From Pegea sp. RAD2-039 (taxonomy: Eukaryota; Chordata; Thaliacea; Salpida; Salpidae), in NCBI GenBank assembly GCA_034620365.1, contig JAQGEQ010000219.1:62001-126000 (forward strand): a DNA stretch of 64,000 bases. Direction: 5' to 3'. Of this stretch, positions 22,601 through 33,731 are shown in pieces; the stretch's first letter is position 1; every line of letters begins with the position of its first letter. The notes under the pieces were generated by a model. That model made no database searches. It had not been told where the DNA came from and saw only the letters and a list, made by a program, of their open reading frames with translations. The position numbers and the translations under genes are program-made.

Positions 22601-25600
22601 GACCAACAAGCTACCACAGCAAGTATCAAGTTACCATAGCAACTAATAAGTCACTATAGCAACCAGCAAGTCACCATAGCAACCAGCAAGTCACCATAGC
22701 AACCAACAAGTTACCATAGCAACTAACAGGTTATCATAGTAACTAACTTACCATAGCAACTAACAAGTTACCATAGCAACCAACAAGTTACTATAGCAAC
22801 TAAAAAGCTGCCATCAAGTAAGTTGTAAGGGTAACATTGAACATCATCAGCTGATTTCATGCATTGACAAAACAACGACAAACAAAAAATGAATATTTTT
22901 TATGAAATGAAAATTAGTAAAAGCTTTTGTGGTTTGGGAAGTTTGTTGGTAGTTACCCTTTTTGATCCCTGTTAACATCCATAAGTAAGAAACATGAAAA
23001 GTTGTTTAGATATTTAGAAATTGGAAACTTTCTTTAAAATAAAGCTTATAATTTCACTTTACAACTGACCTTTCCATGAGGGTCTGCAAACATCTTGTTA
23101 AAAATCTCCAAAATTTTCTTCAATTGAAATTGACTGAAATAAAGATGACGTTATCAATCACATGACGTCATCAACGAAATAGTAACTAACTTGAAATCAG
23201 TTTGATCAACAATTAGAGATTGCAAATTTGATAAACCTTCTTTCCGTTCAGCCCATGAATTACTTTCACAAGAATGAATTATATCATTGATATCATAATG
23301 GTTACCATGGTGATGACGTTTTTTCAAACCTTTCCTGAAGATCAAAGATCGAAATCACTCAAGCAAAACCAAATTAAGGAACCTGAAAGCAGATGATGAA
23401 CGGTCGGAGCAAACACTTGAAGCGTCTGAAAAATCGTCGTCAGAAGTTTCTACACCGCTTTTCCGCGATTTCCGCATCTTTAATCAAGCAGTGTCGTGAT
23501 TATTTGGTAACTTGATTAAATAAATAACTAACCAGCGCAAAGTTAAGAGCTTGTTCTCCTTCTCGCCCAATTGGAAGTACTTTCATAGGAGGGGCAAAAC
23601 TAAGTTCTGAAAACAAACCAAATAATTACTAAAAGTCGATAAGTTACCATAGCAACCAACAAGTTACCACAGCAACCAACAAGTTATCATAACAGCCAAC
23701 AAGTTATCATAACAACCAGCAAGTTACCATAGCAACCAACAAGTTACCACAGCAACCAACAAGTTATCATAACAGCCAACAAGTTATCATAGCAACCAGC
23801 AAGTTACCATAGCAACCAACAAGCTAATTCAATCAGTTAATTTCATGCATTTGCAGAATATTAAAATGATGACGTCATATGATGACGCACCTAGAGATGA
23901 CATCATTTAAAACGCTGTGAAATTTTGTTTCATAAAATTTTGACCCTCAAAAACTTGTTCAGCTTTTTCACATGCAGTAGTAGCAATGATGACGCCACCA
24001 CAATCAGGTCAGCAGTGACGTCACAACAGCGAGAAGCACAAACCTCTACGCGGTGGGCTTGAACCACGCGAAGGACCACGACTATGAATTGGAGTACTAT
24101 TGATGCTATTGAAGCGAGAACTAAGACGCGATCGCGAAACCGGTATTCTTGATGGAGTGTCTGTTATGACGTCACAACTGACCACCTATAATCGAGAGAT
24201 GCTGACGTCATCAACTTACTAGTACGTGGTAATGAATTATAGTTGTCGTAAACTCTTTTATGAGCAGCAGCACTTGGTGTAGGAACTTCGGTTGATGAAA
24301 GACATCTTCCTGGTTGACATGGTGATGTAGTTCGACTTGTTGCTGTGGAAACGCGACGTCATTAGGTGGATGGTTGCTAAGTGACGTCATCACTTACTTA
24401 ATGAAGGATTTTGTGAGCCAACCTCCATAGTACGACTTCTTCTCGGAGGTATATGTCCTGGAAGAAGTAATCTTCTAGATGAAGATTTATTTGGAGTTCC
24501 TAATTTAATTCTATTTGGACCTACAACAAATCTAAGGTGGTTATGGGGCGATTAGTTGAGACGTTCGAGGCACCTGTTGGGTTGTTTAGTTTCATCTTTG
24601 ATTTTGAAACTGCATTTGAATCAATTTCTGATCTTGATCGATTTAAAGCGTAACCCGATGATGACGTAGGTGTTGTTGGTGGTTTGTTCCGCGTAGCTGT
24701 TGTTGCTAAGCAACAAATATGTTATTACGTTGTTAGTTGCTCAGCAACTGGTAGCTTACCTCGTTTGTTGCGTAAAGGTTTGTTAGGAGGAGGAAGAAAT
24801 TTGCGACTTTTGAAACAAAAAAATGAAAATTAGAAGAATATGAAGAGGATAAAGATCAAAGAACTTACTCTAAACTATCAATTGAAGATGATCCTTTTAA
24901 TTGGCCTGTAAATAAATCATCAAGTTAAGTTTTTGGTTGCCATAGCAACCAATGACGTCACCACCTTTAATTAGCTTCTGTTGGTTTGTAGAAAGTCTGC
25001 TGTAAATATCATCAGCTTCAATTGGAAAATGTTCAGCGAAATTATGCCAAGCACTGTAAATTGATGAGATAGTAGTGACTTCACGAGATTGATGATGACG
25101 TCATCACCTGCGCGCTTCTAACCGTGTGTCTGCATCGGCGTCAGCGACTCCTTTAAAGATTACATCTTTAAATTGAAGGACAACTCTACGCAAGAAATGA
25201 CGACGTCATCAAAAGTACGATAATGACGAAAAACAAACTTCTCGAGTAGATTTTGAGGCCAATTGATTAAGATGATGTTCAGAAAACTAAAAGAGAATTT
25301 CCGGATAGAAGTGCTTCGAGAAATTGCATTTTCGAAAACTGTACTCATCATTTTAGTATTTTGCGTGTACTGTTGAAGTAAAAATCAATCAAACCAATCA
25401 GCAACCATCTACTAAACAATCAGCAACCATCTACTAACCAATCAGCAACCATCTAACAACCAACCAGCAACTATCGAACAATCAAACAGCAACTATCAAA
25501 CAACCAATCAACAGCCATCTAACAACCAATCATCAACCATCTAACAACCAATCAGCAACCATCTATCAGCCAATCAGCAACCATCTAACACCCAATTAGC

Positions 25601-28600
25601 AACCATCTAACAACCAATCAGCAACCATCTAACACCCAATTAGCAACCATCTACTAACCAATCAGCAAGCATCTAACAACCAATCAGCAGCCATCTAACA
25701 GCCAATCAGCAACCATCTAACAACCAATCAGCAACCATCTAACAACCAATCAGCAACCATCTAACACCCAATCAGCAACCATCTAACAACCAATCAGCAA
25801 GCATCTAACACCCAATCAGCAACCATCTAACACCCAATCAGCAACCATCTAACAACCAATCAGCAAGCATCTAACACCCAATCAGCAACCATCTAACAAC
25901 CAATCAGCAACCCTCTAACACCCAATCAGCAACCCTCTAACACCCAATCAGCAACCATCTAACAACCAATCAGCAACCATCTAACACCCAATCAGCAACC
26001 ATCTACTAACCAATCAGCAACCATCTAACAACCAATCAGCAGCCATCTAACACCCAATCAGCAACCATCTAACAGCCAATCAGCAACCATCTAACAACCA
26101 ATCAGCAACCATCTAACACCCAATCAGCAAGCATCTAACACCCAATCAGCAAGCATCTAACAACCAATCAGCAAGCATCTAACACCCAATCAGCAACCCT
26201 CTAACAACCAATCAGCAAGCATCTAACAGCCAATCAGCAACCATCTAACAACCAATCAGCAAGCATCTAACACCCAATCAGCAACCATCTAACAACCAAT
26301 CAGCAACCCTCTAACACCCAATCAGCAAGCATCTAACAACCAATCAGCAAGCATCTAACACCCAATCAGCAACCATCTAACAACCAATCAGCAAGCATCT
26401 AACACCCAATCAGCAACCATCTAACAACCAATCAGCAACCCTCTAACACCCAATCAGCAACCATCTAACAACCAATCAGCAAGCATCTAACACCCAATCA
26501 GCAACCATCTAACAACCAATCAGCAACCCTCTAACACCCAATCAGCAACCATCTAACAACCAATCAGCAACCATCTAACACCCAATCAGCAACCATCTAC
26601 TAACCAATCAGCAACCATCTAACAACCAATCAGCAGCCATCTAACACCCAATCAGCAACCATCTAACAGCCAATCAGCAACCATCTAACAACCAATCAGC
26701 AACCATCTAACACCCAATCAGCAAGCATCTAACACCCAATCAGCAAGCATCTAACAACCAATCAGCAAGCATCTAAGACCCAATCAGCAACCCTCTAACA
26801 ACCAATCAGCAAGCATCTAACAGCCAATCAGCAACCATCTAACAACCAATCAGCAAGCATCTAACACCCAATCAGCAACCATCTAACAACCAATCAGCAA
26901 CCCTCTAACACCCAATCAGCAACCATCTAACAGCCAATCAGCAAGCATCTAACACCCAATCAGCAACCATCTAACAACCAATCAGCAAGCATCTAACACC
27001 CAATCAGCAACCATCTAACAACCAATCAGCAAGCCTCTAACAACCAATCAGCAACCCTCTAACAACCAATCAGCAAGCATCTAACACCCAATCAGCAACC
27101 ATCTAACAACCAATCAGCAACCCTCTAACACCCAATCAGCAACCATCTAACAACCAATCAGCAACCCTCTAACACCCAATCAGCAACCATCTAACAACCA
27201 ATCAGCAACCATCTAACACCCAATCAGCAACCATCTAACAACCAATCAGCAAGCATCTAACACCCAATCAGCAACCATCTAACAACCAATCAGCAAGCAT
27301 CTAACACCCAATCAGCAACCATCTAACAACCAATCAGCAAGCCTCTAACAACCAATCAGCAACCCTCTAACAACCAATCAGCAAGCATCTAACACCCAAT
27401 CAGCAACCATCTAACACCCAATCAGCAACCATCTAACAACCAATCAGCAACCCTCTAACACCCAATCAGCAACCATCTAACAGCCAATCAGCAACCATCT
27501 AACACCCAATCAGCAACCATCTAACAACCAATCAGCAAGCATCTAACTTTCAAAATAGTCCTAATAGCCAATATTCCAGATGTCGACATAACTTTTGCGG
27601 AATTTGGAATTAATGTGAATAAAGATGGAAGTAATGATCTTGCCAATCTTTCAAATTGATTCTTCAATGTAAAGGACAAAAACCTTCAAAGATACGTCAT
27701 CAACTAGTGACGTCATTACCTAGCAACCAACTTACCCGACTGTGACACAAGTTTCTCGAACAACTTGCGATCGTAAATCGCGGATATTACGCTGTAACGA
27801 CGATTCGAGCGTTTGTAACTCGCTAAAAAATACTTCATGATCCAAAGCACCTCCTTCAATCAATCCTCTCAATTGCTTCAACTACACGAACATTGATGAC
27901 GTCACTTCTTCCGATGACATCATACTAACCGCCTTGACGCGAACTTCCCAATCTTTTTTATCATCTGAGATGACGTCACGGACTTTTTGAAGATGCTCGC
28001 TGACATCTTTTGACGAGAAAACTCGAATTGTTGGAAGATTTGAAGTGAAATCGTTTTGAAACGAAGCAACATCCAACCCACCTGACACATCAACATCTGA
28101 TTGTGATTTACTTTCACCAACTTCACACAAACCTGTATTATTAGCTTGACGAGAGACAGGTTGAGCTGAACGTCTTGCTGACGGAGGAAGAGCAGAAGAT
28201 GATCTTTTAGTTGATGAAGGATCTATAAAGGATGATGTTGAAGCGAAGTAATGATGAATGATTGAAGACCTTGGATGCTGGTTTTGGAGTTGGTTGTTTT
28301 GGGAATGAAATTGATTGAAGTTGAAAATAGAAAATCATCTTCAAACACAAACAATTTAATTTTTTTGTTTTTAATTTAAATTTGAAAAAAAAACCTTTAT
28401 CTGAAAGTTCCTGGACCTCATCAAACTTTGACATCAAAGAATTTAACCTGAAAATATAGATGACGTCATCAAATAGCACATGACATCATGAACAAGTTAC
28501 TTTGAAGCTGGGAGGCCTTGTTTGACAACATCTTGTCGAACTTTATCACCAACATGTTGATAAATTACTGTTAAAGTTAATTCAGCCGTACTTCTAACCT

Positions 28601-29769
28601 AAAGATACAAAAATTGTTCTAAATTACCCTAAAAATCCCTAAAAAATTACAAATCATCTCTAGAACATCTTTCACTTCCCTGAAACTTACCTGAGCGTTA
28701 GAATCACTGAGTAATCGACAAATAGTTGGCAGCAAACGACTTAGAACCAAAGCTCGTCGTCCAAAGCGGTTAATAGTTGCCACTAGGAGGCGACAAACAC
28801 TTTCACGAACACGCCAAACTTTATGTGAAAAAGCAGAATTCAGACTTTCGAAGATGTCCTGAACATGAAATACAATCGATGACGTGATAAACGCGAATTA
28901 GATGATACCTTTGGGTTTGAGGACACCTGCATTATGTTAGTGAGTAAGGTGATACTCGCATCTCTAACCTGCTCCTTCTGGTCACCTAATCTGTCCACTA
29001 GAGGTCCTTGAACTGTGAGAAGTTATGACGTCATACTTCAAATAACAATGACGTTATGGAAGCTTACTTAAATGGTAGTATTGATGAAATTCTTTTTGTA
29101 GGTCACCAAGAAGGAAGTTTAAGATGTCCAAACCCAATAAAGCAACCTGTTTAGTTGCTTGGTTTAGGTTTTGGGGACTTTTTGAGTTCACTTACTTTGT
29201 AATTACTTGAACTGACCCATTGGGTCGATAATCCATGAACTATTTTATCCAAATTAGTCCAAGGTAAATGTTTTGTTTCATTTTCAGATAAGAATTTCAT
29301 AATTTCCTCTCCACCATTCATTCGTAGCAGCATATCCTAAATAAAAAAGTTTAAATCAGACCTCAAACACAGGTGACGACCTTGTTACTGAGTCTATGGA
29401 TGGATTTTAGAGATGCTTTAAGGAATGTACAATTGTTTTAAGTTCAAAAATAAAATGAGTTTTTTGAAGACAAAAATGTTTTCAGCCAAATTGTTTGAAT
29501 GATTTAAAAGTCTTAGCTTAAAGAGCTAAAATAATTTTTTACTTTCTGTATTTTGAGTTAATTTTATTGGTTTTATAACTCAAAGTTTTTAGCTGAAAAA
29601 TACTGATTAGTGGTTCATTGGTGGAAATTTACATAAAACATGCTAAAAAAATTCTTGAATAGTTATTAACATATTTTTAGTTTTAGATTATAAAGTATTA
29701 CTTATATAAAAATAACAACAAAAACCTTACCTGCTCAAGTATGATGTCCAGCACTGTCTCCTGGTCCAT
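19675..29769 (-). CDS. CLASP: CLASP microtubule-stabilising protein, 35 coding exons, complete
   Basis: CLASP binds microtubule plus ends and tubulin through TOG domains. Summed exons give 1382 residues in frame. Exon 1 is 29731-29769. Exons 2-10 run 29196-29336, 29068-29146, 28927-29012, 28691-28858, 28501-28598, 28395-28447, 27930-28222, 27736-27881, 27548-27683. Then 25219-25369, 25108-25183, 24965-25053, 24869-24905, 24760-24806, 24574-24705, 24398-24520, 24220-24342, 24044-24160, 23533-23606, 23383-23477, 23191-23334, 23070-23133, 22334-22497, 22203-22281, 22010-22153, 21770-21889, 21626-21714, 21435-21570, 21296-21385, 20984-21083, 20351-20550, 19949-20299, 19778-19897 and 19675-19719. 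TOG1 is about residues 1-220 (STQWVSSSNYKVALLGLDIL). TOG2 is 270-490 (IRVFSSKDVSEHL, LIPNSAKVMSTSG). A Ser/Arg linker holds the EB1-binding SxIP motif SRIP near 677. TOG3 is 770-1005 (WAERKEGLSNLQSL, KKMGADLLGSVQNKV). The C-terminal CLIP-interacting domain starts near 1145 and ends LKLLQLYINKQSEK. Two exons contain translated palindromes (LMTSST, TMTSSS). Confidence 0.95.
20551..20983 (-). repeat. 29-bp minisatellite in CLASP intron 31
   Basis: About 15 head-to-tail copies of a 29-bp unit, GTGACGTCATCAGCAACGAT followed by GTAAGATCA, run from one splice site to the other. Every unit holds one TGACGTCA palindrome (a few read TGGCGTCA). Variation is mostly GTAAGATCA against GTAATATCA. Confidence 0.95.
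21090..21294. repeat. GAAGATCAGAAGAT repeat in CLASP intron 30
   Basis: A purine-rich array of AGATGAAGATCAGA units, the same family as in the SPARC introns. On the CLASP sense strand it reads as pyrimidine-rich sequence. Confidence 0.85.
22585..22825 (-). repeat. 20-bp X-box-like minisatellite in CLASP intron 23
   Basis: About 11 imperfect copies of CAAGTTACCATAGCAACCAA. Each intact unit contains GTTACCATAGCAAC, which fits the RFX X-box dyad (GTNRCC, short spacer, RGYAAC). Confidence 0.9.
23636..23832 (-). repeat. Second X-box-like minisatellite, CLASP intron 19
   Basis: About 9-10 copies of the same 20-bp unit (GTTACCATAGCAACCAACAA with variants GTTATCATAACAGCC). It lies in a different intron of the same gene, about 0.8 kb from the first array. 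Confidence 0.9.
25385..27547 (-). repeat. 22-bp minisatellite filling CLASP intron 10
   Basis: About 95-100 copies of CCAATCAGCAACCATCTAAC plus AA, with limited variants (CACCC, CAGCC, AAGC, CCCT). It covers almost the whole 2.2-kb intron between exons 10 and 11, which interrupts TOG2. Blocks of several units are repeated as higher-order units. Each unit contains CCAATCA, a CCAAT-box-like core. Confidence 0.95.
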
Positions 29770-29785
29770 TTTTAATTTATTTTGA

Positions 29786-32065
29786 CTACTTGATAAAAAA
29801 ATTGTTTACTAAAACTATATGCAAAAAGGTTTACCAAAACTATATGCAAAAATAAAGTTTAATAGACCAAGATAGAAAATAATACTAAAAAAAGATTCAA
29901 TTATTACTTAAAAGTTATTAGGATTCTAAATTTGAATAGATATTGATTTATATAAAATTTCTTCTAATTAATAAAAGAGAAAATGGAGCATCTAATAAAT
30001 ATATATTCTGAAAAACTTTTAAGATTTGAAACAAGTTCAAAGTATGACTATAATATCATAACAATTGTTTTCTATTTTATTTTCATTAAAAAATTTGTTT
30101 TAAGCTTAATTACTAAGCCCTTTAATTAGATAATTTCAATAAAGTTTATCAAAAGATTTCTTAAAACAATCATAATTAGCAACAGATAAGCAGAAAGATA
30201 AGTATATAATGATAAGAAACATAAATAGACTGTTTCAGCAATATACAACTTTATTTTTTAATCTTTTATACTTTCAAATATTAGAAACATAAATCACAAA
30301 AACTATCATTTTGCTATTATTTACTTTCAAATAATTAACAAAATTTTTTACAGCAATCACTGATTAAAAATTGTTAATTAAGATAATTTTTTTATAATCT
30401 AGCAACCACCAAACTATATATAAAAAATTATTTTAATGAAAGACATTTATCAATTAGTGTTACTATATTCATAAAATTTCAGGTATCAACAAAAACTTAA
30501 AAATTGTTTAAACAGCTTTGAAATTGAAATATCTTCTTTTATTTAATCTACTAATTTTATTACAGTTTTTTGAAATAGAACTAAAGTTAAATCATAAATA
30601 ATTGAAATGTTAAAATTTCTAAAAGATAAAATGTTTCTAAATTGTACTTAACTTTGCAAGCATAAAGTTCAATATAATGTAAAAAATAGAAAATTATATA
30701 AACCAATTTTAAGGTTATAAAATTAAGTCACTAATAAATCAGAATAACTAAAAGTTATTTTTTTGTCAATTAAAATGCTATAATATGAATTAACAAGATT
30801 CTAAGTTTATAATTTATCTATTTTTTTTTAGTTTTTATAAAATATGACTTAAATAAACTGTAAAAATCTTTTAAAAAATGCTTAACTAATTTATAATTTG
30901 CAATTAAATAAAGTTAGCACAATGGAAACTTGTTATATAATTTTATTTAAAGCAAACCATATAAATTATGAAACAATTTAGATTAAAAGTTTAATATGAT
31001 CTTATGAGTTGAATTGCTTTTGTAAAACTGTTTTTCAAAGATTTATACCATTCTTTTATAAATAAAAATTGAATGATTAAAATAATCTTAAAATTAAAGC
31101 AACAAAAATTGAATTCAAAACAAAAATTTAAACTCTACAAAGTAAAGAGCTGAATAATTTATTTACAATAATAATAATTCCAAAATGAAAAAGATAAAAT
31201 AATACATTTACTATTAAAGTGAAGCAATAGAAATGTTCTATTATTAAACTTGCCACAAATATTATCACTCAATAGATTTCTAATTGAACATTTTACTAAA
31301 ATTTTTGAAATAAAATAAATTACAGGAAAGATTTTGAATTGATATGTATTCTAAACCTTCTAAAAATATTTAAAATTAATCAATAAACTATATTTACACA
31401 AAGAACAAATAAAAAAAGCTATATTGACATTAATTAAATGAAAAAATAAAATTTATCTGAAGTACTTCAAATAAAAGAAGTGAAAACGTTGGATAAGTAT
31501 ACACAAATGAAACAGATACAACTGTAGCAACCTTTCGGTCAAATCAAGACACACAATAAAATAAACATAAAAGAAGCAAAGAAAACGATGAAAATCGCGA
31601 ATATCCTAGCGGCAACGATTACATACCAACGGTATTGTCATTAGTTATTTATCAAACTATTTGGAAATATTTTTGGATAATTTTCCTTATTATCAAAAGT
31701 GACCGCTATTTTTATTCATTTCTATTTGGTATTATCTAATGTTTGCAAGTTGTTATAAAACATTATGTCAAAATTTAATCATTAAATTATTCATTTGTTA
31801 TAATTTATTTGATAAGATAGTAAATAGTCTTGTGAATAATATTTTAATGAGTTATTTTAGATGTTTAATTACGTAAGAGTTTTAAATACAAAATTTATAC
31901 AGGCCAAATAATTACTTTTATAAAAAGGAAAAGTTTAAAAAAGTTAATCTTTAATTTAACTAAATAGTTTAATCGATTTAATCCAAAATTAATTAAAAAT
32001 AGTCACATAATTTTCAAATATTCTAAAAATATTTTAATAAACTCTTTCACAATATATGTTATGTA
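29786..32065. other. AT-rich intergenic region upstream of CLASP
   Basis: No coding or RNA gene was recognised. A 3' splice acceptor (TTATCAAGTAG on the minus strand) ends 15 nt before the CLASP start, so this side holds the CLASP promoter or outron. No TGACGTCA occurs here. Confidence 0.5.
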
Positions 32066-32069
32066 AACA

Positions 32070-32260
32070 ATAAATGTTTTGGTTATTTATTTATTTATTT
32101 CAATAAATGCGAAGGAGGGTACCTGAAAAGAACACCTCTCGCCAACACACACTCTCACAAATAACATCTATTTAGCCAAAAATATAGAAAGTAAAAGATG
32201 TAACACATGGTATTTCGATATCACTCAAAGCATATAACAGTGAACAATTACATGGAATGT
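32070..32260 (-). mobile_element. 3' end of a CR1/L2-like LINE with short tandem tail
   Basis: The minus-strand copy consists only of the 3' UTR and ends in a (TATT)n tail at about 32083-32100. It matches the 3' end of the plus-strand copy at 60400-60580. Short 3' microsatellite tails instead of poly(A) are usual for CR1/L2 elements. Confidence 0.75.
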
Positions 32261-33713
32261 TAATAATATAAGAAATTATTATTTGTGTTTAATTAGTTAA
32301 ACATTATATTTACTTTCGATTTTAAATGATGTTTTCTATTTTATAGATTTTTTAATTGCCATTAATTAGTACCAACTTCAACTTGATAAAATTCACATAA
32401 ACACAGAAATTACTAAACATGTATTAAGCTTTTTATTATTATTAGATTATTATCTATATTATTATAGTATTTATCATTTATTTATAGATGATCAATAGTT
32501 AAGTCTGTAAATCTTGTGGTTTGTGGCTTGTTTAATATTAATTCTCGACTAAAATGAACTCATTTTAGATTTCATATAGAATCTATGTAAGAAAATGAAC
32601 TTCAATTAATCGTAAAAACAAAAGTCAAATTTTGTATTTTTTTCACAAATTTAATTATTTTACGTTCAAAATATTATATTTCTTGATTTGCAAATAATCT
32701 TTAACTTGACCTTTCTATGATTAACACCTTCAAAATATTACTTTTTACTCATGAACAAAAAATTACTTTTTACTTACAAAGTTTTACAAAAATTTAAATA
32801 AAAGAAATGATAAAACTATTCATTTTAGATTTTTCAAATACTTTAATTTTTAAAGTTTTACATAAAGAAATCCATCATTCATTCATTTTTCGTATTGATT
32901 CTTTTAAATGAATTATGTTTTACGTTTGTTATATTACAATAAAGCATTTTTTTATGTGAAATCAACTTCATTTTTTTATTGGAGTTTTTTTGGAAAGAAA
33001 TTTCTTAATTTAAAAATGAACTTAATAGAACTTTAATAAAATCGATATCTTTAAGTGAACTAATCTAACATAGAAACATTATATGACTTAATGCAAATTT
33101 TGAAGCATGGTTTGCTTGTACTGTTGAAAATATGAAGATCACTTTTTTTGGAAACTTTTAAATTAAATTTTTGAAATTAACAATGAAATTATTCTGATTT
33201 GTATTTATTTAATTTTTTTAATTATTTTTGTAATATATTTTCTCAAACAATTGTTTTATAAAAGTTTGATTAACAATTTTTTAGAGATGTTTGTAATATA
33301 GTTATTTCAATCATTTTATTAAATTATTTTTTTAACTCCATGAAAAATAATATAATACAAATAAATATTTCTCTTAAAAATAATTTTTTCACATACTTTT
33401 ATGAATTTTTAGTCATTTTATTTATAACATTTTGAACTTTTATTTAAAGTTGTAATGAACTCTTTACAATAATGATTATTTTTATATTTTCTCATTAACA
33501 ATAAATAATTTTAAAGTAGATAATAATATATAATTTATTAAGTTAAGCACATAATAAAATTTAAATTAAATGGTGGCCAAATAGAAATTGAATTTTTTTT
33601 TAGGGTTATAAATTGAAATATTTTTAATAAAATTGTTTTTAATAATATTTCAGTAACTTAAAAATTAGTTACTTTATAAATAAATTATAATGTTTGTAAA
33701 TCCTTTTTTATAG
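32261..33713. other. AT-rich intergenic region upstream of FKBP
   Basis: No gene is seen. The segment ends in an unpartnered acceptor (AATCCTTTTTTATAG, ending 33713) that begins the FKBP 5' UTR, 18 nt before the ATG. Confidence 0.5.
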
Positions 33714-33731
33714 AAATAAAAATTTCCAAAA

